From contig NZ_CP071870.1 in assembly GCF_017569205.1 (NCBI RefSeq), positions 2,046,001 through 2,110,000 on the forward strand: 64,000 nucleotides of DNA. The letters are read 5' to 3'. Source of the DNA: Propioniciclava sp. MC1595 (lineage in GTDB: Bacteria; Actinomycetota; Actinomycetes; Propionibacteriales; Propionibacteriaceae). The notes beneath the pieces are model-generated. The model ran no database searches and was not told the origin of the DNA. It saw nothing but the letters and a program-made list of their open reading frames with translations. Shown piece by piece: positions 43,419-51,924 of this stretch (within the stretch, counting starts at the first letter, position 1; every line of letters begins with the position of its first letter). A program made the translations under genes and the position numbers.

Positions 43419-43721
43419 ATGGATCGAACGCTCCGGCTCTCCCCCGACGACGACCTGGGCCAGCACGTCCTGCAGCTCATCCGGGGGGATCGCACGGTCT
43501 GCCGTCAATTCTTGGACGAGCGAACGGGCAACCTTGGCAAACGCTTCCCCAGCATCCTGCCCCAGAGCTTCAGGGCGGGGCAAGGGGCAATTGAAACGAT
43601 TCTCCGCTGGTCGGCCCCCGGCAACGCAAAGGACCCCCGATCACCGATCGGGGGTCCATCTGTGCGCGAGAGAGGACTTGAACCTCCACACCCTAGAACG
43701 GGTACTAGCACCTCAAGCTAG
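43419..43721 (+). CDS. Possible truncated gene running into tRNA-Leu
   Basis: An open frame beginning MDRTLRLSPDDDLGQHVLQLI, divergent from the gene ending at 43335. TAGGCT (43406-43411) lies 7 nt before ATG 43419, matching the leaderless pattern of this window. However, the last 35 codons run through the tRNA terminator and antisense to tRNA-Leu, so only the first 65 or so codons can be genuine. Either the gene was truncated at the tRNA end or it is spurious. No family recognised. Confidence 0.25.
   Translation: MDRTLRLSPDDDLGQHVLQLIRGDRTVCRQFLDERTGNLGKRFPSILPQSFRAGQGAIETILRWSAPGNAKDPRSPIGGPSVRERGLEPPHPRTGTSTSS
43628..43657 (-). terminator. Terminator of tRNA-Leu
   Basis: GGACCCCCGAT (43631-43641) pairs perfectly with ATCGGGGGTCC (43647-43657), followed on the minus strand by TTT. 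It lies 6 bp past the 3' end of the tRNA, as expected for a monocistronic tRNA gene. Confidence 0.85.
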
Positions 43722-43748
43722 CGCGTCTGCCAATTCCGCCACCCGCGC
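43663..43748 (-). tRNA. tRNA-Leu (GAG)
   Basis: The minus strand reads GCGCGGGTGGCGGAATTGG at the 5' end and pairs it with CTCGCGC at the 3' end to form a 7-bp acceptor stem with one G-T pair. The anticodon arm CTAGC-TTGAGGT-GCTAG exposes GAG, which reads CUC/CUU leucine codons. A long variable arm is present, as in type II tRNAs. The 86 nt include discriminator A; CCA is not encoded. Confidence 0.95.
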
Positions 43749-43827
43749 AAGGTGTCGGCCGGGTTTCCCCGACAGCCAGAGAACTATAGCGCGACGAGGT
43801 CGAACGCACCAAAACGAGTGCTGTCGC

Positions 43828-44601
43828 TCACCCGAACAGCGTGATCGCGCTCGTCACGAGCATGTAGGCGGACACGGCCACCAGCAGCCAGGCGAAGGCG
43901 CGCTTGAGCACCGCGGCGTCCAGACGGCCCGACAGGCGGGCGCCGAAGATCGATCCGACCATCGTGGCCGCCGTGAAGGCGCCCACGAAGAGCCAGTCGA
44001 GGGACGCCCCCAGCGCCAGTTTGGTCGCCAGCGCCGACGCGCTGTTGAGGGAGATCACCAGCAGGGAGGTGGCGACGGCGACGGGCATGGGCAGGCCCAG
44101 CACCAGCACCAGGGCGGGCACGATGGCGAACCCGCCGCCCACCCCGAAGAAGCCGGTCAGCACGCCCACGCCGAGGCCGGTGAGGCCGGTCAGCACCACC
44201 GTGCGGGGGGTCAGCGAGGCCGGGCCCGCGGCGTCCGACCTCGGGCGGCCCTTGCGCAGCATCAGCGACGCCACGACGGCCAGCAGCACCGCGAACGCCG
44301 CCATCAGCCAGTCGGGGTCGAGCCCGCGGGCCAGGACCGACCCGAGGACCGCCCCAGCCATCCCGAAGAGGGCGAAGACGAGGCCCCGCACCCAGTCGAC
44401 GCGGCCGGCACGCGCGTGCACCGCCACCGCCACCAGCGACGAGACCCCGACGATGACGAGGGACGCCGTGGTGCTCTCGGCGATGCCCATGCCGAACGCG
44501 TAGGTCAGCACGGGGATCGTGAGGATGGCCCCGCCGCCGCCGAGCGTGCCGAGGACGACGCCGATCAGCAGCCCGACGACGACCGCGCCGACGAGGGTCA
44601 C
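43828..44601 (-). CDS. TSUP family sulfite/sulfur-anion permease (TauE/SafE)
   Basis: 257-residue membrane protein with about eight hydrophobic segments. Both TSUP repeat motifs are seen: GVVLGTLGGGGAILTIPVL near the N-terminus and GVLTGFFGVGGGFAIVPALVL in the second half. This family moves sulfite, thiosulfate or related anions. It overlaps the persulfide-dioxygenase-like gene by GTGA, so it probably exports (or imports) a product such as sulfite or thiosulfate of that enzyme. Confidence 0.9.
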   Translation of the reverse strand: MTLVGAVVVGLLIGVVLGTLGGGGAILTIPVLTYAFGMGIAESTTASLVIVGVSSLVAVAVHARAGRVDWVRGLVFALFGMAGAVLGSVLARGLDPDWLMAAFAVLLAVVASLMLRKGRPRSDAAGPASLTPRTVVLTGLTGLGVGVLTGFFGVGGGFAIVPALVLVLGLPMPVAVATSLLVISLNSASALATKLALGASLDWLFVGAFTAATMVGSIFGARLSGRLDAAVLKRAFAWLLVAVSAYMLVTSAITLFG

Positions 44602-45950
44602 GACACGACGGGCAGACCGGCGCCCTGCGCGTTGGAGAACTGGTCGTCCACGTGCACCACCGTACGCCCTGCCGCGGCCAGCATCGACGAGGCGATCGAG
44701 GCGCGGTAGCCGCCGGCGCAGTGCACCCACAGCTCGCCGGCGGGCCAGTCGGCCTCGCGCTTGAGCAGGTCGTGCAGCGGGATGTGGACGGCGCCGTCGA
44801 TGTGCGACTCCTCCCACTCCAGGCGGCGGCGGGTGTCGAGGATGACGACCTCGCGGTGGTGGCGGACGTCGCGCAGGTCGGCGAACGTGGCGCGGGGGTA
44901 GCTGGCCAGTGCGCCGTCGGTCCACTCCTGCGGCGTGCCGGTGGCGGCACCCTCGAGGCGGTCGATGCCGATGCGCACGAGCTCGCGCTGGGCCTCGGCC
45001 ACCTCGTCGGCGGTGTTGCCCAGCAGGGTCAGCGGGGTGCCCCACGGGATCAGCCAGCCCAGGTAGGTCGCGAACTGGCCGTCGAGCCCGGCGTTGAAGG
45101 TGCCCGGCACATGGCCGGCCGCGAAGGCGACGCGGTTGCGCAGGTCGACGACCCACTCCCCCGCCTCGATGCGGCGGCGCAGGGTCGCGGCGTCGGCGGG
45201 TTCGGGCGAGGACAGGTCCGGGGCACCCGGCCCGGCGGAGTTCGCCGGCCCCATGTGGGCGTAGTAGGCCGGCCAGACGTCCAGGCCCTCGAGCAGGTCG
45301 GCGACCCACTCCTCCTCGCCGCGGGTCAGCACCGGGTTCTCGACCTTCTCCAGGCCGATCGTCGAACGGTCGGCGGACGCCTGCGTCGCCGAGCAGAAGC
45401 TGCCGAACCCGTGGGTGGGGAGCACGCGCGCGGCGTCCGGGAGCTCACCGGCGAGCCGGTGCGCCGAGGCGTACTGGTGGTGCGCCAGGTCGTGGGTGTG
45501 GTCGGGGCCGAGCAGGTCGGGGCGCCCGGTGGTGCCGAACAGCAGCGAACCGCCGGTGAAGACACCGACCGCCTCGTCGCCGTCGCTCAGCGCGTAGGAC
45601 AGGTGGGTGAAGGTGTGGCCGGGCGTCGCGATCACGCGCACCCGCATGCGGTCGCCGACGGCGACCTCGTCGCCGTCGCGCACCGGCACCCGGTCGAAGG
45701 CCACCGGGTCGTCGGCGTTCATGTGGTAGGCGGCGCCGGTCGCCTGCGCGAGGGCGAGGCCGCCGGTGACGTAGTCGTTGTGGATGTGGGTCTCGAACAC
45801 GTGCGTGACCCGGACGCCGGCCGCCTCGGTCACGGCCAGCACGCGGTCGATGTCGCGCTGCGGGTCGACCACCAGCGCGACCTGCCCGTCGTGGGCCACG
45901 TAGCTGCGGTCCCCCAGGCTCGGCGTGTCGATCGGGACGATCTCGATCAT
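44598..45950 (-). CDS. MBL-fold persulfide dioxygenase/double rhodanese (CstB-like)
   Basis: 450 residues. The N-terminal metallo-beta-lactamase domain has HIHND (residues 55-59; the usual DH is DY, as in CstB-like proteins) and the iron-ligand PGHTFTH; ETHE1/CstB enzymes oxidise persulfides to sulfite or thiosulfate. Two rhodanese domains follow. The first (VVDLRNRVAFAAGHVPGTFNAG) shows no active-site cysteine. The second has VHCAGGYRAS with the catalytic cysteine. ATG 45950 has GAGGAG 8 nt upstream. It is coupled to the TSUP permease and is divergent from a single-domain rhodanese across a CsoR/CstR-like operator. Confidence 0.92.
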   Translation of the reverse strand: MIEIVPIDTPSLGDRSYVAHDGQVALVVDPQRDIDRVLAVTEAAGVRVTHVFETHIHNDYVTGGLALAQATGAAYHMNADDPVAFDRVPVRDGDEVAVGDRMRVRVIATPGHTFTHLSYALSDGDEAVGVFTGGSLLFGTTGRPDLLGPDHTHDLAHHQYASAHRLAGELPDAARVLPTHGFGSFCSATQASADRSTIGLEKVENPVLTRGEEEWVADLLEGLDVWPAYYAHMGPANSAGPGAPDLSSPEPADAATLRRRIEAGEWVVDLRNRVAFAAGHVPGTFNAGLDGQFATYLGWLIPWGTPLTLLGNTADEVAEAQRELVRIGIDRLEGAATGTPQEWTDGALASYPRATFADLRDVRHHREVVILDTRRRLEWEESHIDGAVHIPLHDLLKREADWPAGELWVHCAGGYRASIASSMLAAAGRTVVHVDDQFSNAQGAGLPVVS

Positions 45951-45976
45951 GGTCCAGCTCCTCTGCTGTTTCTCAG

Positions 45977-45992
45977 ATACCCCTAGGGGTAT
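45977..45992. promoter_or_regulatory. CsoR/CstR-type operator between persulfide genes
   Basis: ATACCCCTAGGGGTAT is a perfect 16-bp palindrome with the run of C/G flanked by ATA/TAT that typifies CsoR-family sites, including those of the persulfide sensor CstR. It lies 27 bp before the dioxygenase gene and 43 bp before the rhodanese gene. TATTAT (45990-45995) overlaps its right edge as a possible -10 for the rhodanese. No csoR/cstR gene is in the window. Confidence 0.8.
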
Positions 45993-46034
45993 TATTCTGC
46001 CGCACAGTGGAGCCGCAGACAAGAAAGGTGGACG

Positions 46035-46352
46035 ATGGCCGAGCGCATCCCCCTGGAGGACTTCATCCCGCTGCACGCCGACGGCGCCGTCGTCGTGGAC
46101 GTGCGGGAAGCGAACGAATACGTCGAGGGGCACGTCCCCGGCGCGACCTTCGCCCCCATGAGCCGCATCGCGCTGCACCTGGCCGACATCCCGCGCGACC
46201 GCGACGTCTACGTCATCTGCCGCTCGGGGAACCGCAGCCAGGCGATGGCCGACCTGATGACCGCCCAGGGCATCCGGGCGATCTCGGTCGACGACGGCAC
46301 GATGGGCTGGATCAACCGCGGCCTGCCGGTGACCACGGGCCAGGAGCCCTGA
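46035..46352 (+). CDS. Single-domain rhodanese sulfurtransferase
   Basis: 105-residue cytosolic rhodanese. The catalytic loop is VICRSGNRSQ with the persulfide-forming cysteine near residue 61, followed by GIRAISVDDGTMGWINRGLPV, usual for the single-domain proteins of sulfide-stress operons. The start has AAAGGTGG just upstream. It is divergent from the CstB-like gene and shares the CsoR/CstR palindrome, so the two are probably co-induced by persulfide or sulfide. Confidence 0.92.
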   Translation: MAERIPLEDFIPLHADGAVVVDVREANEYVEGHVPGATFAPMSRIALHLADIPRDRDVYVICRSGNRSQAMADLMTAQGIRAISVDDGTMGWINRGLPVTTGQEP

Positions 46353-46373
46353 GCCACCACCCGACCCGGCGTC

Positions 46374-47450
46374 CTACAGGGCGCGCACCTGGTCGGGCGT
46401 GAGGTCGGCGAAGCCGGGGTCGGCGGGCAGGCGTCGCCCCTGGGCGCGGAAGTCGGTGTCGAGGACGATGGACGCCAGCTGGATCACCGCGTCCACCGCC
46501 GGGGTGGGCACGCCGAACTGCCGCGCTAGCTCGGAGATGAACACCAGCCCGTGGGGCACGTCCTCGGTGAGGTAGCGGAAGTCAAGGGTCTTCGGCGCCT
46601 GGCTCTTGGCGAACCCGATGCCCTGGTTGTACCCCTTCAGCCACGTGGCCTCCGACAGGTAGCCCTGCCGCACGCCCAGCTCGGGGTCGGGGACGATGCG
46701 CACGCCGATCGCCTCCCCCAGCGCGATCCGCTCGTCGTCGATTGCCTGCATCAGGCGCGCCGTGGCCGGCGTGACGCCCTCGGTGTAGAACAGGAAGTCG
46801 CCGCCGGTGTTCTCGATGCGCGCCGCGTTCAGCAGCATGATCGCGGGGTGCAGGACGGGGTTGCCGTTCTGCAGCGTGGTCTGCAGTACGTTCGCGGCCG
46901 CCTCGGCCTGGGGCCACACGACCTGCAGCTTGGCCAGCAGCTCGTCGGTGCGCGTGCTCGGCAGGGCCGCGACGAACAGGCCGTCCAGCACCCGGGTCGT
47001 GACGCGCACGACTCCGGGCTCGACCAGGCGGCAGCCGTAGGGCAGGGTGCCGGTCTCGCCGATGACGTAGGTGTCGTCGAGCAGGTCCAGGCCGAGGGCC
47101 TTCTTCAGCACGACGGCCCCGTTGCAGCCGCTGGGGAGCATGCAGTAGGCGGCCTCGGTCGACAGGTGCCCGCGCAGCGCCTCCCCCAGCGCCTCGTGCG
47201 CGTAGGCGGGCCCGACGACCAGCACGAGGTCGGCGCCGTCGACCGCCCGGGCGAGGTCGTGGCCCGCATACCGGACCGGCGCCGTGCCCTCGAACTTCAC
47301 CCGCCCCTCGATGTGCCCGGACGCCGCGATCGCGGCGATGTTCTCGCCGAACTCCTCGAAGTCCCACAGGGAGACCTCGTGCCCGGCCTGTGCCCACTCG
47401 AAGGCCGCCGCCGTACCACCGTTGCCCGAACCCAGGATCGCCACGCGCAT
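46374..47450 (-). CDS. NAD/NADP octopine/nopaline dehydrogenase family protein
   Basis: 358 residues. An N-terminal Rossmann domain opens MRVAILGSGNGGTAAAFEWAQAGHEVSLWD, and a helical C-terminal domain of the opine-dehydrogenase type follows (GNPVLHPAIMLLNAARIENTGGDFLFYTEGVTP, with the conserved NxxxHP). Such enzymes reductively condense amino acids with keto acids, but many bacterial members have unknown substrates. It is convergent with the rhodanese gene and divergent from a GNAT gene. No synthase partner is nearby, so a metallophore role is not supported. Confidence 0.87.
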   Translation of the reverse strand: MRVAILGSGNGGTAAAFEWAQAGHEVSLWDFEEFGENIAAIAASGHIEGRVKFEGTAPVRYAGHDLARAVDGADLVLVVGPAYAHEALGEALRGHLSTEAAYCMLPSGCNGAVVLKKALGLDLLDDTYVIGETGTLPYGCRLVEPGVVRVTTRVLDGLFVAALPSTRTDELLAKLQVVWPQAEAAANVLQTTLQNGNPVLHPAIMLLNAARIENTGGDFLFYTEGVTPATARLMQAIDDERIALGEAIGVRIVPDPELGVRQGYLSEATWLKGYNQGIGFAKSQAPKTLDFRYLTEDVPHGLVFISELARQFGVPTPAVDAVIQLASIVLDTDFRAQGRRLPADPGFADLTPDQVRAL

Positions 47451-47493
47451 GCATCCACGCTAGCCGCATCGCGGGTTGCGCGAGAATGAACGC

Positions 47494-47928
47494 ATGACGG
47501 TGACGACCCGCCCGGCCACCCCGGCCGACGCCGCGGCGATCCAGCGGCTCAACCGCGACGACCTCGGCTACGACCACCCCCTCGACGCGGTGGTGGCGGC
47601 ACTGGCCGACGCCCTCACCAGCCCCCGCGACCTGGTCATGGTCGCCGAGGTCGACGGCGACGTCGTCGGGTACGTGCACGCCGAGGAGCACCGCCTGCTG
47701 TACCTCGACCTGCTCGTCAACGTCATGGGCATCGCCGTGCTGGCCGACGCGCAGGGCCGCGGCGCCGGGCGCGCCCTGATGGAGCACGTCGAGGGGTGGG
47801 CGCGCGAGCGTGGGGCCAGCGGCCTCCGACTGGTCTCGGGCGAGGCCCGCGCCGGCGCGCACGCCTTCTACGAGCGGCTGGGGTTCGTGACCACGAAGAA
47901 GCAGCTGAACTACCGCAAGCCGCTGTGA
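47494..47928 (+). CDS. GNAT family N-acetyltransferase
   Basis: 144 residues. The acetyl-CoA-binding signature is in MGIAVLADAQGRGAGRALMEHVEGWARERG (Q/RxxGxG/A), and the C-terminal AHAFYERLGFVTTKKQLNYRK is typical GNAT motif B. The substrate is unknown. ATG 47494 (MTVTTRP) has GAGAAT 6 nt upstream, suggesting a leaderless transcript; six further in-frame codons upstream are unlikely to be translated. Confidence 0.9.
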   Translation: MTVTTRPATPADAAAIQRLNRDDLGYDHPLDAVVAALADALTSPRDLVMVAEVDGDVVGYVHAEEHRLLYLDLLVNVMGIAVLADAQGRGAGRALMEHVEGWARERGASGLRLVSGEARAGAHAFYERLGFVTTKKQLNYRKPL

Positions 47929-47938
47929 CCCGCCCGGG

Positions 47939-48220
47939 TCAGGCGTCGAGGGCCGCCCGCAGCGCGTCCTCGAAGTCGGGGTAGGCCGCGGCGACGTCCT
48001 CGAGGTCGACCTGCGGGGGCAGCTCGTCGAGCCGCTGGCGCTGCAGCAGGAACGCGACGGTCGCCCGCACCACGTCTGCGGCAGGGGACGAGCCCACGCC
48101 GAGGGCGTCCAGCGCGGCCGGGTCGGCCAGGAAGCGCGTCTCGACGGCGTCGCCGTCCACTTCGCCGCGGACCAGGTAGTGGTGGTCGCGGAACTCCTCG
48201 ACCTCGAAACCGACGGACAT
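47939..48220 (-). CDS. Small acidic protein of unknown function
   Basis: 93 residues, beginning MSVGFEVEEFRDHHYLVRGEV, acidic and soluble, without membrane segment or known motif. Codon use matches its neighbours and the start has a GGGGAGG upstream. It is convergent with the GNAT gene and tandem with DUF488. I do not recognise the family. Confidence 0.7.
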   Translation of the reverse strand: MSVGFEVEEFRDHHYLVRGEVDGDAVETRFLADPAALDALGVGSSPAADVVRATVAFLLQRQRLDELPPQVDLEDVAAAYPDFEDALRAALDA

Positions 48221-48251
48221 GCCTCCCCTTCCCGGGCTGGTGGCGGGCAGG

Positions 48252-48614
48252 CTACCCGGCCTGCTGGCGCAGGCGCTCCAGCAGCACCGGCCCTTGGCTG
48301 TGCTCGACGTCCCGGGCCCCGACCAGCAGGGTCACCACGGGTTCGTCCGCGAGGTCGTGGGCGAGCGCCCGGGCCGCACCCGAGGCGTCCAGCTCGGCGC
48401 GGTAGCGCCCCGCGAACTCGTCGAAGCGCGCCGGGTCGTGCCCATACCACTGCCTCAGCTCGGTGCTGGGCGCGACGTCGACGGCGTGACGGTCGATGCG
48501 GGCGTCCGCCTTGGCCAGGCCCCGCGGCCACAACCGGTCGACCAGCACCCGGACGCCGTCGGCATCGGCCGGCGCGTCGTAGGCACGCCGCAACCCCCAC
48601 CGCGTCCCGGCCAT
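48252..48614 (-). CDS. DUF488 family protein
   Basis: 120 residues. The diagnostic DUF488 features are RRAYDAPADADGVRVLVDRLWPRGL near residue 10 and ELRQWYGHDPARFDEFAGRYRAEL in the middle. The biochemical role is unknown; members are often found near stress and DNA-metabolism genes. ATG 48614 (MAGTRW) is preceded by a strong GGAGGGGGAGGTG. Confidence 0.88.
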   Translation of the reverse strand: MAGTRWGLRRAYDAPADADGVRVLVDRLWPRGLAKADARIDRHAVDVAPSTELRQWYGHDPARFDEFAGRYRAELDASGAARALAHDLADEPVVTLLVGARDVEHSQGPVLLERLRQQAG

Positions 48615-48664
48615 GGCCACCTCCCCCTCCAACCCCTACAGGGTAACCCGTCCCCCTTGTTTTT

Positions 48665-48680
48665 TACAGATGCATCTGTA
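48665..48680. promoter_or_regulatory. 16-bp palindromic operator inside the ctaD promoter
   Basis: TACAGATGCATCTGTA is a perfect palindrome. It fits exactly between a -35-like TTGTTT (48657-48662) and a -10-like TATCTA/TCTAAT (48679-48686), the classic place for a repressor. The GATGCAT half-site recalls NsrR/Rrf2-type sites. The palindrome and geometry are seen; the regulator identity is inference. Confidence 0.7.
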
Positions 48681-48751
48681 TCTAATGGGGGATCCGAGCA
48701 GGGCCCCGTCTCCCCTTGCCAGCGGGCGCGGGACCCGAGGAGGCGCAACCC

Positions 48752-50416
48752 ATGTCCACCGTCGAGACCCCGCACGTCGCCACCCGCAGCCTGACCCTGC
48801 CGGCCGCCCACCGATGGGTGCGCGGCACCCGGCTGATCTCGTTCCTGGCCACCACGGACCACAAGGTGCTCGGCACCCTCTACTTCGTCACCACGATGGC
48901 GTTCTTCATCTTCGGCGGCATCCTCGCCCTCCTCGTGCGGGCCGAGCTCGCCTTCCCGGGCCTGCAGTACCTGCACTACGAGCGGTACAACCAGGTCTTC
49001 ACCATGCACGGCACGATCATGCTGCTGATGTTCGCCACCCCCCTGTTCGCGGGCTTCGCGAACTGGCTGCTGCCCCTCCAGCTGGGGGCGCCCGACATGG
49101 CCTTCCCCCGCCTCAACGCCTTCGCCTACTGGCTCTACCTCGGCGGCTCGCTGATGGCCTGTGCCGGGTTCCTCACCCCCGACGGCGCGGCGTCCTTCGG
49201 GTGGTTCGCCTACGTGCCGCTGTCTGACGCCGTCCACTCCCCCGGCGTCGGCGGCAACCTCTGGGTGCTCGGCCTCTACGTCATGGGGCTGGGGACGATC
49301 CTCGGCGCGGTGAACTTCGTCACCACGATCATCTGCCTGCGCGCCCCGGGCCAGACGATGTTCCGGATGCCGATGTTCACCTGGAACATCCTCATCACCT
49401 CGTTGATGGTGCTCATCACGTTCCCCGTGCTGGCCGCCGGCCTGCTGGTCCTGGCATCGGACCGCATCCTCGGCACGCACGTGCTCGACGCCGCCACCGG
49501 CGGGGCCATCCTGTGGCAGCACCTGTTCTGGTTCTTCGGCCACCCCGAGGTCTACATCATCGCGTTGCCCTTCTTCGGGATCGTGACCGAGGTCATTCCC
49601 GTGTTCAGCCGCAAGCCCGTGTTCGGATACGCCGGGCTCGTCGGCGCGACGCTCGCCATCGGGCTGCTCTCCATGGGGGTCTGGGCCCACCACATGTTCG
49701 CCACCGGCGCGGTCAACCTGCCGTTCTTCTCCTTCATGACCATGCTGATCGCGATCCCCACGGGGGTGAAGTTCTTCAACTGGATCGGCACCATGTGGAA
49801 CGGCTCCGTCCGCCTGGACACACCGATGCTGTGGGCGGTCGGGTTCATGACGACGTTCCTCTTCGGCGGCATGACTGGCGTGATCCTGGCGAACCCGTCG
49901 CTGGACTGGCACGTCACCGACACGTACTTCGTCGTCGCCCACTTCCACTACGTGGTGTTCGGTACCGTCGTGTTCGCGATGTTCTCGGGCTACTACTTCT
50001 GGTGGCCCAAGTTCACCGGGCGCATGCTCGACGAGCGGTGGGGCAAGGTGCACTTCTGGCTGCTGTTCATCGGCTTCCACACCACCTTCCTCGTGCAGCA
50101 CTGGCTGGGCGTCGAGGGCATGCAGCGCCGCATCGCCGACTACCTGCCCGAGGAGGGCTTCACGCTGCTGAACCAGATCTCGACCGTGGGCGCCTTCCTG
50201 CTGGGGGTCTCGATGCTGCCGTTCGGTTGGAACGTGTACATCACCCTGACCCGCGGCGAGCGCGTCACGGTCGACGACCCGTGGGGCTGGGGCCGCTCCC
50301 TGGAGTGGGCCACGTCGTGCCCGCCGCCGCGGCACAACTTCACAAGCCTGCCGCGCATCCGCTCCGAGTCGCCGGCCTTCGACCTGCACCACCCCGAGAT
50401 CACCTCGGGCGATTGA
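48752..50416 (+). CDS. ctaD: Haem-copper oxidase subunit I (cytochrome c/quinol oxidase), stand-alone
   Basis: 554-residue integral membrane protein with about twelve helices. Catalytic ligands are all visible: the low-spin haem histidine in [12 protein letters not shown], the CuB/crosslink motif [10 protein letters not shown], the CuB histidines in VWAHHMF, and the haem ligands in [15 protein letters not shown] precedes the CuB histidines. Subunits II, III and IV are not adjacent, which is unusual and suggests a second, conditionally used copy. GAGGAGG lies upstream of ATG 48752. Its promoter spacer is filled by a palindromic operator, and a Crp/Fnr regulator follows it. Confidence 0.92.
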   Translation: MSTVETPHVATRSLTLPAAHRWVRGTRLISFLATTDHKVLGTLYFVTTMAFFIFGGILALLVRAELAFPGLQYLHYERYNQVFTMHGTIMLLMFATPLFAGFANWLLPLQLGAPDMAFPRLNAFAYWLYLGGSLMACAGFLTPDGAASFGWFAYVPLSDAVHSPGVGGNLWVLGLYVMGLGTILGAVNFVTTIICLRAPGQTMFRMPMFTWNILITSLMVLITFPVLAAGLLVLASDRILGTHVLDAATGGAILWQHLFWFFGHPEVYIIALPFFGIVTEVIPVFSRKPVFGYAGLVGATLAIGLLSMGVWAHHMFATGAVNLPFFSFMTMLIAIPTGVKFFNWIGTMWNGSVRLDTPMLWAVGFMTTFLFGGMTGVILANPSLDWHVTDTYFVVAHFHYVVFGTVVFAMFSGYYFWWPKFTGRMLDERWGKVHFWLLFIGFHTTFLVQHWLGVEGMQRRIADYLPEEGFTLLNQISTVGAFLLGVSMLPFGWNVYITLTRGERVTVDDPWGWGRSLEWATSCPPPRHNFTSLPRIRSESPAFDLHHPEITSGD

Positions 50417-50460
50417 CACCGGGTCGGACCCCGGCGTCCGGGGTGTGGAACGCTGGAGGC

Positions 50461-51156
50461 ATGCGCGCGTTGCCCGTCCTGGACCAGCCCCACGACACCT
50501 GCGTGCGTCGGGTGCCGATCTTTGCGCGGCTGTCACCCGACCAGCAGGACGCCGTGGGCTCGTTCGCCCGGCCGGTCGCCCTCGCCGCCGGGGAGCTGCT
50601 GCACCGGGCGGGCGAGCCGGTCGGCCAGCTGTTCGTCGTGCACACCGGGTCGGTGAAGCTAGTGCACACCGCGCCGAGCGGGCGCACCCAGATCGTCCGG
50701 GTGGCCGGGCCGGGCGAGGCCGTCGACGAGCACGCCTTCCTGACCGGGCAGCGCCCCGACCACCACGTCGAGGCCGTCGAGGACAGCCGCCTGTGCGTGT
50801 TCGACCACGCCGTGCTGGCCAAGCTGCTGGCCACCTACCCCGGCATCAGCGTGGGCATGATGCGGACGCTGTCGGAGCGACTCGCGGACGCCGAACGCCG
50901 CCTCGCCCTGTCCGCCCTCGACGTCCCCGCCCGCGTGGCCGGCTACCTGCTCGGACTGCCGGCCGAGGGCTCGGACGGGACGTACCGGGTGCGCCTACCG
51001 CTGGCCAAGAAGGACATCGCGTCGTGGCTGGCCACCACACCCGAGTCGTTCAGCCGCGCCCTCGCCCGGCTCGAGCGGGACGGGATCGTGGCGGTCGAGC
51101 GCGACGTGGTCACCCTGCGCGACCCCGACGCGCTGGACGCCCTCGCCAACCGCTGA
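50461..51156 (+). CDS. Crp/Fnr family transcriptional regulator
   Basis: 231 residues. The N-terminal cyclic-nucleotide-like beta-roll (VPIFARLSPDQQDAVGSFARPVALAAGELLHRAGEPVGQLFVVHTGSVKLVHTAPSGR) leads through a dimerisation helix to the winged helix (KKDIASWLATTPESFSRALARLERDGIV). It lacks the N-terminal cysteine cluster of iron-sulfur FNR; only Cys14 and one further cysteine are seen, so DNR-like haem or redox sensing is possible but unproven. It lies 44 bp after ctaD and may control it or respiratory genes. Confidence 0.92.
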   Translation: MRALPVLDQPHDTCVRRVPIFARLSPDQQDAVGSFARPVALAAGELLHRAGEPVGQLFVVHTGSVKLVHTAPSGRTQIVRVAGPGEAVDEHAFLTGQRPDHHVEAVEDSRLCVFDHAVLAKLLATYPGISVGMMRTLSERLADAERRLALSALDVPARVAGYLLGLPAEGSDGTYRVRLPLAKKDIASWLATTPESFSRALARLERDGIVAVERDVVTLRDPDALDALANR

Positions 51157-51924
51157 CCCTCCGCCAACGCGCGCACGGACGCGGCGCCCCACGATTCGCG
51201 GGAATACCGCTCGTCGAGAGGGCCGCCGCCCCGACAATGGGCGCAGGCTGGTCGTCGACGCGAATGTCTTCACGGGGCAGGGCGCGTCGTTCGCGTCCGC
51301 CTTCCGCGTCGAGGACGGCGTCTTCACGTGGGTCGGCGACCGGAGCGACGCCCCGGCGCCCGCACCCGGCGAGGAGGTGGTCGACCTGGGCGGGGCCACG
51401 GTCCTGCCCGGCCTCTTGGACGTGCACACCCACCCCGCGCTCCTGGCCTCGCTCATGGACGCGGTCCCCCTCCTCCCGCCCGCGGTCTCCTCGATCGCCG
51501 AGCTGGTCGAGGCCCTGCGCGCCCACCCCGAACCCGCGGACCCCGAGGACTGGGTCGAGGGCCACGGTTACGACGACGCGCGCTTCCCCGAGGGCCGCGG
51601 CCCCGACCGCCACGACCTCGACCGGGTCAGCACGACCCGTCCGGTCCTGGCACGGCGGTGCGACGCCCACACCGCCGTGGTGAACACCGCCGCGCTCCAC
51701 CACGCCGGGATCACGCGCTGGTCGGCATCGCGGACCTCGCCGCGACGTTCACCACCCGCCCGCTGGAGTCGTTCCGTGCCGCCCGGGAGCGCACTTGGCT
51801 GCCGAGGCTGGGGCTCTACCCGGTCTGGGAGGACATCAAGGACGCCGGTTGGGTGCTCACCGACGACGACCGTGCCGGGGAGGTGTTCGTCGCGGGGGTC
51901 AAGGTGCTCCTGGACGGCGCCTAG

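Noticed and set aside
43290-43583. Minus-strand open frame (MPRPEALGQDAGEAFAKVARS) upstream of the unknown gene at 42466.
   Set aside because: It overlaps the start and promoter-like box of the better supported gene ending at 43335 and has no Shine-Dalgarno or -10 box; left out as a gene.
46374-47450. Opine-dehydrogenase-like gene as part of a staphylopine-type metallophore cluster.
   Set aside because: No nicotianamine-synthase-like gene or metallophore transporter is nearby.
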